A stretch of 34,828 bases of DNA from a virus. The translations under genes and the position numbers were made by a program. The stretch's first letter is position 1, and each line of letters starts with the position of its first letter. The stretch covers positions 1-34,828 of the IMG/VR virus record IMGVR_UViG_3300043427_001374; one strand, 5' to 3'. Positions 6,319-12,434 of the stretch are shown here, piece after piece. Below the pieces are notes generated by a model. That model worked only from the letters and a program-made list of their open reading frames with translations. It ran no database searches and was not told the origin of the DNA.

Positions 6319-6640
6319 CCCACGCCTCCTCGGTTAGTCGCGCCTGTTCGGTCCACCATTCCTTGCTGCGTCCTAGCTCGCCCGTGTGATGCAGATGATG
6401 ACAGGTGTGACAGAGACTCACGATGGTGCTGTAATGGGCCTTTTTCGAGAGTCCCCCGTTCTCCGTATGATGGTTGGCGTTCGGGCGGTCCTCGCTCCCC
6501 TCGCTCCCGCAACACACACACGGCAACTGGCCCACCCATCGCCTCCGGCTCTTGCCGCCGTAGATGCGGGCAAACTCGCCCCCGCTCCGCGCCTTGAGCT
6601 TGATGCGTCCCGTGCGCGTCAGGCCCGACTTACGCTTCAC
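6236..6640 (-). CDS. HNH endonuclease-like protein
   Basis: The 134 residues include a basic N terminus, a zinc-binding CVCCG (41-45), NANHHTENG (54-62) and CHTCHHLHH (77-85). This is the treble-clef HNH arrangement seen in DUF968/Ref-like recombination nucleases. The last 30 residues are very acidic (EDDASADFPADAEGEEDA). The gene starts with GTG at 6640 after GAGGTAGGG and overlaps the upstream stop by 11 bases. Away from the terminase genes, it is more likely a recombination or repair enzyme than a packaging HNH factor. Confidence 0.8.
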   Translation of the reverse strand: MKRKSGLTRTGRIKLKARSGGEFARIYGGKSRRRWVGQLPCVCCGSEGSEDRPNANHHTENGGLSKKAHYSTIVSLCHTCHHLHHTGELGRSKEWWTEQARLTEEAWVADSQEDDASADFPADAEGEEDADPDP

Positions 6641-7415
6641 GCCCTACCTCGCGCTCCCACCACTCGTCGGAGAGGATGTCCCGCGCCTCCTCCACTCGCG
6701 CTCGCACGGCGGCGAGGCCCGTCCGGTCACTCGGCATCGCGGCCTCCGCGCACCGCGTCGAGTCGTGGGGGGTCTGCGGCTGACCAAGGCACACGCCCAA
6801 GTGTCCGCAATCAAAGGGCGAAGCACACGCCGGATAGGGGCATCGCGCCTGCGACTGCCCAATCGCCATAAGGCGACGAGCGATGGTCGGAGTGATCCGA
6901 ATGATCATCCCGTCCTCCACCGGAATCACAATCGGCTCCGGCTGCGGGGTGGCGGCAAACGCGCCAGTCGGGTACATCGTGTGTTGCCCCTCCCCGCTCG
7001 GGGTGGCGGACTCGCGGTGCAACTTGTTCCAGCACACGCACCCAATGTCGGGGCCGATAGGCTGTGAGCGGGAGGAGTTGCAGAAGATGAGGTGCGGATA
7101 TTCCCGCTTCGCCTCCCCCAGCGCGGACTCGGCGGCAACACGGGCGGCGGCTAGCTCGGCGTCCTCAAATCCGGCGACCTCGTCCTTGAGCGCGAGGTAG
7201 CAACGGGCGAGATTGCGCTCGGCGGTGTCCGCTTCTGACCCTGCGAGCCACTCGGCGTCCTGCCGCGCTTTGTGCCAATGCACGCCGTCCATCGACAGCC
7301 CATCGTGTACCGCTGCGGCCTTCACGAACTTGTTGCACGAACAGCCGTGGGGCGAGCCACACAAGCCACGTTCGCCCAAGTGCGCCTTCGCGTGGTGTCC
7401 ACATTCGCAGATCAT
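6630..7415 (-). CDS. cysteine-rich hypothetical protein
   Basis: The 261-residue protein starts with a compact Cys/His cluster (ICECGHHAKAHL, then CGSPHGCSCNKF), a pattern I associate with small phage zinc modules. A helical region (about 45-105) follows. A second Cys cluster (RCPYPACASPFDCGHLGVC) lies near 190-212, and the C terminus is charged and helical. It overlaps the upstream gene by four bases (ATGA). It may be a nucleic-acid-binding scaffold, but I do not recognise a family beyond the N-terminal motif. Confidence 0.7.
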   Translation of the reverse strand: MICECGHHAKAHLGERGLCGSPHGCSCNKFVKAAAVHDGLSMDGVHWHKARQDAEWLAGSEADTAERNLARCYLALKDEVAGFEDAELAAARVAAESALGEAKREYPHLIFCNSSRSQPIGPDIGCVCWNKLHRESATPSGEGQHTMYPTGAFAATPQPEPIVIPVEDGMIIRITPTIARRLMAIGQSQARCPYPACASPFDCGHLGVCLGQPQTPHDSTRCAEAAMPSDRTGLAAVRARVEEARDILSDEWWEREVGREA

Positions 7416-7723
7416 CGTGCATCCTCCGGACGGATAAAGTATTCAGAAACGCGCTTGCCGTTCGGGAGCGTCACGAACCGCGACTTCACGTTGTACCCTT
7501 TGTTCTTTAGGTCGGCCACCCGTGCCGCCAGTCGGTTGCATCCGAATAGGTCGAGCGCGTCGAGGGCCGTCAGTGTCCCGCCCACCTGAAAGTGCCGGAG
7601 AATCAAGCCTGACTGACTCTTGCCCGCCACGCTATCGGGGTGCGTAGTCGGGCCGTCGAACAACGCCAGCCCTTCAGTCTGCGTCCGACCCTTCCGGTGA
7701 ATCTCCATTTCCATCTCGTCCAT
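7412..7723 (-). CDS. winged helix-turn-helix protein (HTH_39-like)
   Basis: In this 103-residue protein, residues 36-80 (SGLILRHFQVGGTLTALDAL, FGCNRLAARVADLKNKGYNV) match the helix-turn-helix domain found in small phage and prophage proteins (HTH_39-type). A beta wing with VTLPNGKRVSEYF follows. It probably binds DNA as a regulator or replication accessory factor. The ATG at 7723 follows GAGG at nine bases and overlaps the upstream gene by 50 bases; an internal ATG at 7714 would reduce the overlap. Confidence 0.8.
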   Translation of the reverse strand: MDEMEMEIHRKGRTQTEGLALFDGPTTHPDSVAGKSQSGLILRHFQVGGTLTALDALDLFGCNRLAARVADLKNKGYNVKSRFVTLPNGKRVSEYFIRPEDAR

Positions 7724-7925
7724 CGGTAATGTCCTCGGGGGAAAAGTGTAGGGCGCAAACGTTGAGGCCGTGCGACATCCACGCATAGCGATGGCCAGGC
7801 TGAATGGCATCGCGCCAACCTTCGGTATGTTCTGCCATATCGCAATCACGGGTCGTGCGGGAGACGCGAACGTGCGCCCCCCGCAACTCGAACCATTCGT
7901 GATCGGCGCGGATGCGCTTACTCAC
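7674..7925 (-). CDS. small hypothetical protein
   Basis: This 83-residue product begins at GTG 7925, overlapping the upstream stop as GTGA. It has a mixed alpha/beta character (HEWFELRGAHVRVSRTTRDC) and an acidic C terminus (EDITDGRDGNGDSPEGSDAD). No family is recognised. It sits in the middle of the operon read from the promoter at 9541-9513. Confidence 0.65.
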   Translation of the reverse strand: MSKRIRADHEWFELRGAHVRVSRTTRDCDMAEHTEGWRDAIQPGHRYAWMSHGLNVCALHFSPEDITDGRDGNGDSPEGSDAD

Positions 7926-8125
7926 CGCGACCCCTTCAACAACTGCCACTCGTCCCACAGCCGTTGCGATTCGTTCATCTCTCGCCTCACGCCGTTCATC
8001 TCGTCAATCGCGGCACCCCTCTCCGCTTGGGTAAAAAGCGGGAACATCGCAGTCAGCACATCAATCCGGTCGCGGCACTCTGCCACGAACTGCGGAATGC
8101 CATCTCTGGGGTCAGGGAGAGTCAT
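7922..8125 (-). CDS. small helical hypothetical protein
   Basis: The 67 residues are predicted to be nearly all helical, with two amphipathic stretches (FVAECRDRIDVLTAMFPLF and MNGVRREMNESQRLWDEW), so it may dimerise by coiled-coil packing. Its start overlaps the last base of the OB-fold-like gene, implying coupled translation. Function unknown. Confidence 0.65.
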   Translation of the reverse strand: MTLPDPRDGIPQFVAECRDRIDVLTAMFPLFTQAERGAAIDEMNGVRREMNESQRLWDEWQLLKGSR

Positions 8126-8772
8126 TACCGCAGCCCTTCCTGCTTCAGCCCGATGTGCAGCGTGGCAGTCGCGGCCTGAATCGCCACCTCGTCCTTCAGC
8201 CCAGAATGGGCCTTGACGTAGCCGAGGAGGTCAAGGTATGCCGTGATATAGGCAAGCCGCTTCGTCGCGTTCGGAGCCACGCCAGACGCCTTGGCGGGGG
8301 TAATGTCGCCCGTCACCCATTCCGGTGCGTCATCGTCCGTAGGAGCGGGGGCCGAGAGGTTCTGCATATTCCCCTGACGGACGGGGTAGTTCTGCGCGTC
8401 CGGTGCGTAGGGGCCATCCGGCGGGAAGCTCTCTTCGTCAAAGGGAAGCGGCTTCTTGGACGGGGGTGGCAAACGCTTGCTCGCCACGGGCGCGGCACGA
8501 TCCACCGCATCAGCGAGCGCGATGTTCCAATACGGCGCACCGCCCTTCGGATTCTCCGTGCGCGAGAACGTCAACGTTTCGCCAGCGCAGTTCGCTACGT
8601 CAAGCGGGATGCGCCCCAACTGACGCCCCGCCGTGTCCTCGGAGATGTAAAGCAAATCGCCCTTGTCGTTCTCAAACTTGACCTGCGGTCCAAACTTGCC
8701 TGCGGTGGTCTCGGCGTTCTTGATGCGCCACGTCACCGACTCACCTGCGCTTGCCAACTTAACAATCGCCAT
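8125..8772 (-). CDS. putative OB-fold single-stranded-DNA-binding-like protein
   Basis: The 215-residue protein has a beta-rich N-terminal domain (about 1-95: ESVTWRIKNAETTAGKFGPQ, GDLLYISEDTAGRQL, ETLTFSRTEN). A proline/aspartate-rich linker (about 95-150) and a helical C-terminal domain follow. The N-terminal domain recalls OB-fold single-strand-binding proteins in phage replication regions. The disordered linker also fits, though the end is not the classical acidic tip. I chose the ATG at 8772, seven bases after GGAGAGG. It probably coats single-stranded DNA during replication or recombination; this is inference from sequence character and place. Confidence 0.55.
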   Translation of the reverse strand: MAIVKLASAGESVTWRIKNAETTAGKFGPQVKFENDKGDLLYISEDTAGRQLGRIPLDVANCAGETLTFSRTENPKGGAPYWNIALADAVDRAAPVASKRLPPPSKKPLPFDEESFPPDGPYAPDAQNYPVRQGNMQNLSAPAPTDDDAPEWVTGDITPAKASGVAPNATKRLAYITAYLDLLGYVKAHSGLKDEVAIQAATATLHIGLKQEGLR

Positions 8773-8800
8773 CGTACACCTCTCCATCTCAACGTTTAGT

Positions 8801-8818
8801 GCCGGAAGGCCGTCCGGC
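8801..8818 (-). other. inverted repeat in a short intergenic gap
   Basis: GCCGGA and TCCGGC flank six bases, giving a 6-bp GC stem between the genes ending at 8830 and starting at 8772. No T-tract follows on the minus strand, so it may be an mRNA stability or processing hairpin and not a terminator. Confidence 0.35.
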
Positions 8819-8829
8819 TCGGTGTCCTG

Positions 8830-9021
8830 CTATTCCTTCGGCAATCGCGCCCGTGCTGCGGCGAGGAAGTCCTTCGCGTCCTCCAAGCAATTCGCCGTCA
8901 TCGTCATCCGGTTGCGCGTGGCGGTGTGCGGTACGTCCTCTGGCATCTTCGCTTGCAACACCAGTAGTTGCATCAACGCCGTGTGGATCGCGTACTCGGC
9001 ATCGTCCCAATCGTTCGGCAT
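8830..9021 (-). CDS. small helical hypothetical protein
   Basis: The 63-residue protein is helical and mildly acidic, with the N-terminal motif NDWDDAEYAIHTALMQLLVL. The ATG at 9021 lies one base after the upstream stop, so translation is probably coupled. No family is recognised. Confidence 0.65.
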   Translation of the reverse strand: MPNDWDDAEYAIHTALMQLLVLQAKMPEDVPHTATRNRMTMTANCLEDAKDFLAAARARLPKE

Positions 9022-9022
9022 A

Positions 9023-9262
9023 TCAGTCTCCGTTGTAGACGCCTGGGCGGTAATACTCGGCGGCACCCGCCAGCGAATCGTATGCCGTGCGGTTGACCTG
9101 TGATGCCGCCCGACGGAGGTGCGCGGCAACCGTGTAGCGGTCACTATCCGTCGAGCTTTGCGGATACTCGCACATCCACGCCGCCACGCGCATCAACTCG
9201 TCCAGTTCGGCGGGGGTCATCGCCCAGATGTCCTTCGGCTCAAACTTCACGCGATGTACCAT
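9023..9262 (-). CDS. small hypothetical protein
   Basis: The 79-residue product is mostly helical (DIWAMTPAELDELMRVAAWM) with an aromatic C terminus (AAEYYRPGVYNGD). It shares one base with the end of the upstream gene (TAATG-type overlap at 9262). The function cannot be assigned. Confidence 0.65.
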   Translation of the reverse strand: MVHRVKFEPKDIWAMTPAELDELMRVAAWMCEYPQSSTDSDRYTVAAHLRRAASQVNRTAYDSLAGAAEYYRPGVYNGD

Positions 9263-9474
9263 TAGTCGTCCACCGCCACGTCAGGGGCATACGCAAGGTC
9301 CGGCGTCGAGGCATAGGCAATCGACGCGAAGCGATGCGGGTTCATCACGGGATGCGGAATCACGCGCGAGGTCCATTTCTTCGTCTCGCGGTTAAACGTG
9401 ACCTCCGTGCCATCGCTCCAGAGGTACGTCACGAACGGGAACTCACTCGCGTCCGAGGCTACTAGCTGCGTCAT
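9262..9474 (-). CDS. small hypothetical protein, first gene of an early operon
   Basis: The 70 residues begin at ATG 9474, seven bases after AGGAG in the shared leader. The N-terminal half is beta-like (EFPFVTYLWSDGTEVTFNRE), and an aspartate-rich end follows. An ATG at 9513 would lie within the promoter and leader, so it is rejected. This gene heads the long operon that runs to the HTH gene at 5789. Confidence 0.7.
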   Translation of the reverse strand: MTQLVASDASEFPFVTYLWSDGTEVTFNRETKKWTSRVIPHPVMNPHRFASIAYASTPDLAYAPDVAVDD

Positions 9475-9481
9475 CTGTCTA

Positions 9482-9501
9482 CTCCTAGTCGGGGTTAGGT
9501 G
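9482..9501 (-). promoter_or_regulatory. conserved leader element including the ribosome binding site (copy 3)
   Basis: The minus strand reads CACCTAACCCCGACTAGGAG. It differs from copies 1 and 2 by an inserted A and an inserted T. It lies directly upstream of the ATG at 9474. Confidence 0.7.
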
Positions 9502-9512
9502 GTACGGGGTCA

Positions 9513-9541
9513 ACGATACTACGGGGAATCGTGCGTGTCAA
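9513..9541 (-). promoter_or_regulatory. sigma70-like promoter P3
   Basis: TTGACA (9541-9536), 17 bases, then TATCGT (9518-9513). It lies in the 70-base gap just after the stop of the gene at 9545 and drives the gene at 9474. The -35 is a perfect consensus; the -10 matches four of six positions. Confidence 0.7.
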
Positions 9542-9544
9542 GGG

Positions 9545-9751
9545 CTACAGGTTCATGCCCTCAAACACTTCGATGTGCGGACGCATCTCAGCAGGAATGT
9601 CGTTGATCCGTTCGGCAAGTACGGCCTCGGCCCGTTCGCGGGTAGACCAGCGCGGGTCCGTCAGGCCGAGCGACTTCAACTGCGTGAAGATGGCGCGGCG
9701 GAGCGGGACATCCTTCGTGTAGCGGGCGGCGATTCCAAAGTGCGTAGCCAT
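9545..9751 (-). CDS. small hypothetical protein, apparently monocistronic
   Basis: The 68-residue protein is helical (DVPLRRAIFTQLKSLGL, RERAEAVLAERINDIP). It starts seven bases after AGGAG in the shared leader. It is flanked by its own promoter (9824-9796) and by the promoter of the next gene (9541-9513), so it may form a single-gene unit. Function unknown; its regulation suggests a dedicated early role. Confidence 0.7.
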   Translation of the reverse strand: MATHFGIAARYTKDVPLRRAIFTQLKSLGLTDPRWSTRERAEAVLAERINDIPAEMRPHIEVFEGMNL

Positions 9752-9758
9752 GTTGCAT

Positions 9759-9776
9759 CTCCTGTCGGGGTAGGTG
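9759..9776 (-). promoter_or_regulatory. conserved leader element including the ribosome binding site (copy 2)
   Basis: The minus strand reads CACCTACCCCGACAGGAG, identical to copy 1 (5701-5684). GTAAGGC lies upstream of both copies. Confidence 0.75.
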
Positions 9777-9795
9777 CGCTTGCCTTACACGACGA

Positions 9796-9824
9796 AAGCT
9801 ATCACCCTCCCAGTTGGCTGTCAA
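9796..9824 (-). promoter_or_regulatory. sigma70-like promoter P2
   Basis: TTGACA (9824-9819), 17 bases, then TAGCTT (9801-9796), in the 89-base gap after the TAGT glycosyltransferase gene. The -10 is weak, but the perfect -35, the gap and the shared leader support a promoter. Confidence 0.65.
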
Positions 9825-9840
9825 GGGGTCCAGCGAATCG

Positions 9841-10728
9841 TTACATTTCTTTCGGGTCGTGTTCGGTTTTTTTTATAAGGCTCATCCCGTATTGGTCCGT
9901 GCCGCTGGGCCACGGAGACAGGTCGGAGCGGCGGATCAGCTTATTGCGCTTGAACGGGCGGTAGTCAACGTGGTGGTGCCAGCGGTTGAATCGCCACACG
10001 ACCTTCGCCACATCGGGGTGCAGGTCGGCAATCATCTGGGATTTCGCCAGCGTCCCCTCGCTCTTGTAGAACTCCTCCGTGTTCCCACCCGACATACGCT
10101 GGGTCGTGACCTTGCCGCACAGGAAGGCGTTGAACTGAACGGTGCATTGCCCGCCCTTCAAGACTCGCAGGGACAGGTCCGTGTCCTCGTTGTAGCGGCC
10201 CCGCCACCGAAACGGCAGATCGTTCTGGATGAGCAGGCAAGAGTAAATGCGCGTGTTCAGGACGTAAGCTGGCAGCGCGTCCCCCTTCTTGGCGAACGAG
10301 TAGTAGTTCGGGCCAGCGAGCGGGACGTTCGTGTAGCGGTCCACGAAGTCCTCCATTGCGCGAATCGTGGAGTCGCAGAACACCTCATACTTCTCGTTGT
10401 GCGTCAGGCGGTGAAAGGCGTCAAGGTTATCGTCCATCACCCAATGCCGCCGTGCGCCGGACTGGATGGCGTGATTCCACGCAAAGTTCCTCGCCGCGCC
10501 AGGCCCCCGTGGTTTCGCTCCGCCGAACGCGTCACAGGTGTCGTAGTCGGTCAGGTACGACGGCGGCAGGACAAGCAGCGGACACGACACCGCACGGGCA
10601 TACGCCTCAACCTGTTCGGCCTCCACAATCATCGTGTGCGGGACGCCCATATCGTTTAGGGCTTTGTGCGTCAGCGGGTTCCTCCATCGCCCCTTTGACA
10701 CGATGTAGACCGGATAGCGGTTAGCCAT
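9841..10728 (-). CDS. TET-associated-type glycosyltransferase (TAGT), candidate DNA base modification enzyme
   Basis: The 295 residues match the phage TET-associated glycosyltransferase family, a GT-A-like fold predicted to add sugars to hydroxymethylated bases in phage DNA. The N terminus is PVYIVSKGRW, followed by GAARNFAWNHA (77-87). The acidic metal-binding segment HWVMDDNLDAF (95-105; Asp99, Asp100) and RYNEDTDLSLR (178-188) complete the core. All are intact and the length is normal. It is co-directional with and overlaps the small gene at 10721 by eight bases, and lies in the operon headed by the replication-initiator-like gene. No TET/JBP dioxygenase is visible here, so its acceptor is unclear. 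The C-terminal codons contain a run of eight A. Confidence 0.8.
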   Translation of the reverse strand: MANRYPVYIVSKGRWRNPLTHKALNDMGVPHTMIVEAEQVEAYARAVSCPLLVLPPSYLTDYDTCDAFGGAKPRGPGAARNFAWNHAIQSGARRHWVMDDNLDAFHRLTHNEKYEVFCDSTIRAMEDFVDRYTNVPLAGPNYYSFAKKGDALPAYVLNTRIYSCLLIQNDLPFRWRGRYNEDTDLSLRVLKGGQCTVQFNAFLCGKVTTQRMSGGNTEEFYKSEGTLAKSQMIADLHPDVAKVVWRFNRWHHHVDYRPFKRNKLIRRSDLSPWPSGTDQYGMSLIKKTEHDPKEM

Positions 10729-10963
10729 CGCTCACCCACACTTTCTTATCCGGCAAGCGGTGAGGCTTGTACGGGTGCCAGATGGACTTCGTGAGCGGCG
10801 TAATGCGCTGCCCGATTAACTCGGCAAACGCCCGTACGTCCTCCGCATTGCGGAAGCGGACGGTCAGCGTTTGGTACGGCTTGTCCGGTTCCTGCACGAA
10901 CTCCGGCATCCCCACCCACTCGGACTTCCAGTCGTGCAAGTCATCACCGAAAAGATCAGCCAC
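10721..10963 (-). CDS. conserved small protein linked to the DNA-modification operon
   Basis: The 80-residue protein begins ADLFGDDLHDWKSEWVGMPE and continues with a beta-alpha-beta-like core (TLTVRFRNAEDVRAFAELIG, then ITPLTKSIWHPY). I recall similar small proteins beside DNA-modification or ParB-like genes in phages and mobile elements, but no function is established. It overlaps both neighbours by eight bases, between the initiator-like gene and the TAGT gene, which suggests it works with one of them. Confidence 0.7.
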   Translation of the reverse strand: MADLFGDDLHDWKSEWVGMPEFVQEPDKPYQTLTVRFRNAEDVRAFAELIGQRITPLTKSIWHPYKPHRLPDKKVWVSDG

Positions 10964-11531
10964 GGGTACAGCCCTCCTTGTGAACGATGATTAGTCGGGT
11001 GGCATCGGGGGTAGCCTTACCCATCCCCTGCCCACATTCAGGGCAAAACGGGTCGGTCTTAAACGGCTCCGGTTGTGGATAACCGCGCTTGCGCGACCCT
11101 GTAGTTTGGTTCGTCCGTCCGTCCGTCCGTAGAGGCGTACGGTCAGGCGTACCGTTCGGCGTAGCGTACGCCGTACGCGCATCGTTCTCAAGGCGTTCGG
11201 TACGCCATTTCCGCGATCGCTCTCGGCTGGCCTCGGCTTCCCGCATCGCCGCCCCGTTGTGCTTCTCCCACGACGACCATACCCCGTTCGTCAGGAAGAT
11301 GCGGCGAAGCTCGGCTGCGAACCGCCCACGATCCCCTTCCCATCCAGCCCACCGCTCAATCAGCGAGTCCCGCAAGTGGGCAAGGTTCCCATCCGGCGCG
11401 TGTTCGGGGAACCGCACCAACGTCCCCACCACCAGCCCTACCGCTTCCGCCACCCGAACGTCGAGGGCTTCCGCCAGTTCGTGAATGTCGGGGTCATCCC
11501 CGATTGCCACCGCAATCCGTATCCAGTTCAT
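10956..11531 (-). CDS. putative replication initiation (DnaD-like/replisome organizer-type) protein
   Basis: The 191-residue protein has a winged-helix-like N-terminal domain (NWIRIAVAIGDDPDIHELAE, VAEAVGLVVGTLVRFPEHAP, LRRIFLTNGVWSSWEKHNG) of the kind found in phage replication organizer proteins. A disordered polar linker (about 120-160) and a C-terminal CPECGQGMGK zinc ribbon-like motif follow. It probably binds the origin and recruits the host helicase. The ATG at 11531 fits the family start; an in-frame ATG at 11633 would add 34 residues of low-complexity sequence. It heads the operon with the TAGT gene. No polymerase or helicase gene is visible. Confidence 0.65.
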   Translation of the reverse strand: MNWIRIAVAIGDDPDIHELAEALDVRVAEAVGLVVGTLVRFPEHAPDGNLAHLRDSLIERWAGWEGDRGRFAAELRRIFLTNGVWSSWEKHNGAAMREAEASRERSRKWRTERLENDARTAYATPNGTPDRTPLRTDGRTNQTTGSRKRGYPQPEPFKTDPFCPECGQGMGKATPDATRLIIVHKEGCTRG

Positions 11532-11660
11532 AGGCCCACCAAAACGCAAGGCCCCGACTTTCCCTCCGGTCTCTCCTGACTCGCTTGCGCGGTCAGCCGG
11601 GGTACTTATCGGGGCGATACAATCTTGCTCCATCTACGGGAGAGAACCGCAGACACCGCA

Positions 11661-11689
11661 AGCATACACCCGCCACGCCTGCCGCGCAA
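11661..11689 (-). promoter_or_regulatory. possible promoter of the replication/TAGT operon
   Basis: TTGCGC (11689-11684), 17 bases, then TATGCT (11666-11661) on the minus strand. The -35 match is poor, but the spacing is ideal and the site lies just after a terminator-like hairpin and before the operon at 11531. The leader would be about 120 bases. Confidence 0.35.
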
Positions 11690-11706
11690 GTCCCACCAAA
11701 CACGAA

Positions 11707-11728
11707 CGGCCCACCCGAAGGTGAGCCG
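11707..11728 (-). terminator. hairpin with UUCG loop, probable terminator or processing site
   Basis: On the minus strand CGGCTCACC, TTCG, GGTGGGCCG forms a 9-bp stem (one G-U pair) closed by a very stable UUCG tetraloop. TTCGTGTTT follows, a weak U-tract. It lies after the metallopeptidase gene and before a promoter-like site, as expected at a transcription unit boundary. Confidence 0.6.
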
Positions 11729-11799
11729 CCGTGATGCGTGAGCCGTCTGATCCCCCGACCTCGGACTCTCGCACACCCGCAACCTAACACAACGCCGTC

Positions 11800-12168
11800 T
11801 TACTTACCATCCCACGGGTCCAATCCGAGCTGGCTCGCCATCGTCCGCACCACCGTCGAGGCCAGGGTATCGCAGAACACCTCAATGTTCCGGTCCTTCT
11901 CCGCGTCCTCCCCGTGAATCAAGTGCGGCAGGCCAGAATCCAGCAGCCAGCAATGCGCCCATTCGTGGATCAGCGTATGCCAGCGAAGGGCAGGGGGCAG
12001 CTTCCCCGCCACGAGGATGCGCCGTTGCGCGGGCTGGTACACCCCCCACACCGTGTCGCCATCCGGCGTCTTGAACGACTCGGCCCTCCGCACAATCACC
12101 TTGACGCCACCCGCCAAGCCCTGCACGGTGCGCGGGATGGGGGGCCAGCGTTTGCGCGAGGTTGCCAT
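11800..12168 (-). CDS. ImmA/IrrE-like zinc metallopeptidase
   Basis: The 122-residue protein has a clear zinc metallopeptidase motif HEWAH (68-72) in TLIHEWAHCWLLDSGL. A downstream glutamate in NIEVFCD (Glu96) is a probable third ligand, the layout of the ImmA/IrrE family. ImmA proteins cleave phage or ICE repressors, and others act in stress responses. There is no helix-turn-helix fusion and no recognisable repressor here, so the target could be a host protein. It is the last gene before the terminator-like hairpin and overlaps the preceding small zinc protein gene by one base. Confidence 0.75.
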   Translation of the reverse strand: MATSRKRWPPIPRTVQGLAGGVKVIVRRAESFKTPDGDTVWGVYQPAQRRILVAGKLPPALRWHTLIHEWAHCWLLDSGLPHLIHGEDAEKDRNIEVFCDTLASTVVRTMASQLGLDPWDGK

Positions 12169-12425
12169 TAGCCGCCGTCCTCGCCCGTGTAGCTATCCAC
12201 CCACCCCTCGCGGTGGAGTTTTGCCACCACAGGGCCAATCTGCGGCAACACGCCCCCACAGCCGGGGCAAACGTCAACCGCCTCCGGTGTCACGCCAAGC
12301 CAGAGCAACCACGTTCCCGCCTCATAGCTGTACCGCAGGCGATCCGGTTCCCGCTCGACAAGGCTCGCCCGCCACTCACACCGGAGCGGGGAGTCTGCCT
12401 TGCAGCGGGTCGTGGTCGGAGCCAT
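12168..12425 (-). CDS. small zinc-ribbon-like hypothetical protein
   Basis: The 85-residue protein has one CPGCGG motif (about 53-58) and two more Cys (TRCKADSPLRCEW) near the N terminus, enough for one zinc site. WLLWLGVTPEAVDV lies between. It is coupled to the metallopeptidase gene by a one-base overlap. No family or function is recognised. Confidence 0.6.
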   Translation of the reverse strand: MAPTTTRCKADSPLRCEWRASLVEREPDRLRYSYEAGTWLLWLGVTPEAVDVCPGCGGVLPQIGPVVAKLHREGWVDSYTGEDGG

Positions 12426-12434
12426 AGCCGAAGG

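Larger units (their letters stand above)
11532..11799. other. 268-base non-coding gap between transcription units
   Basis: The gap holds a strong hairpin (11707-11728) and a promoter-like sequence (11661-11689), both reading on the minus strand. Short open frames in it (11593-11790 minus, 11485-11724 plus) have no convincing ribosome binding site or protein character. I see nothing else. Confidence 0.6.

Noticed and set aside
9814-10659. 281-codon plus-strand frame opposite the TAGT gene
   Set aside because: The minus-strand frame carries the intact glycosyltransferase motifs, while this one has no recognisable features or ribosome binding site.
11593-11790. 65-codon minus-strand frame in the gap
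   Set aside because: It covers the hairpin and the promoter-like site and lacks a ribosome binding site.
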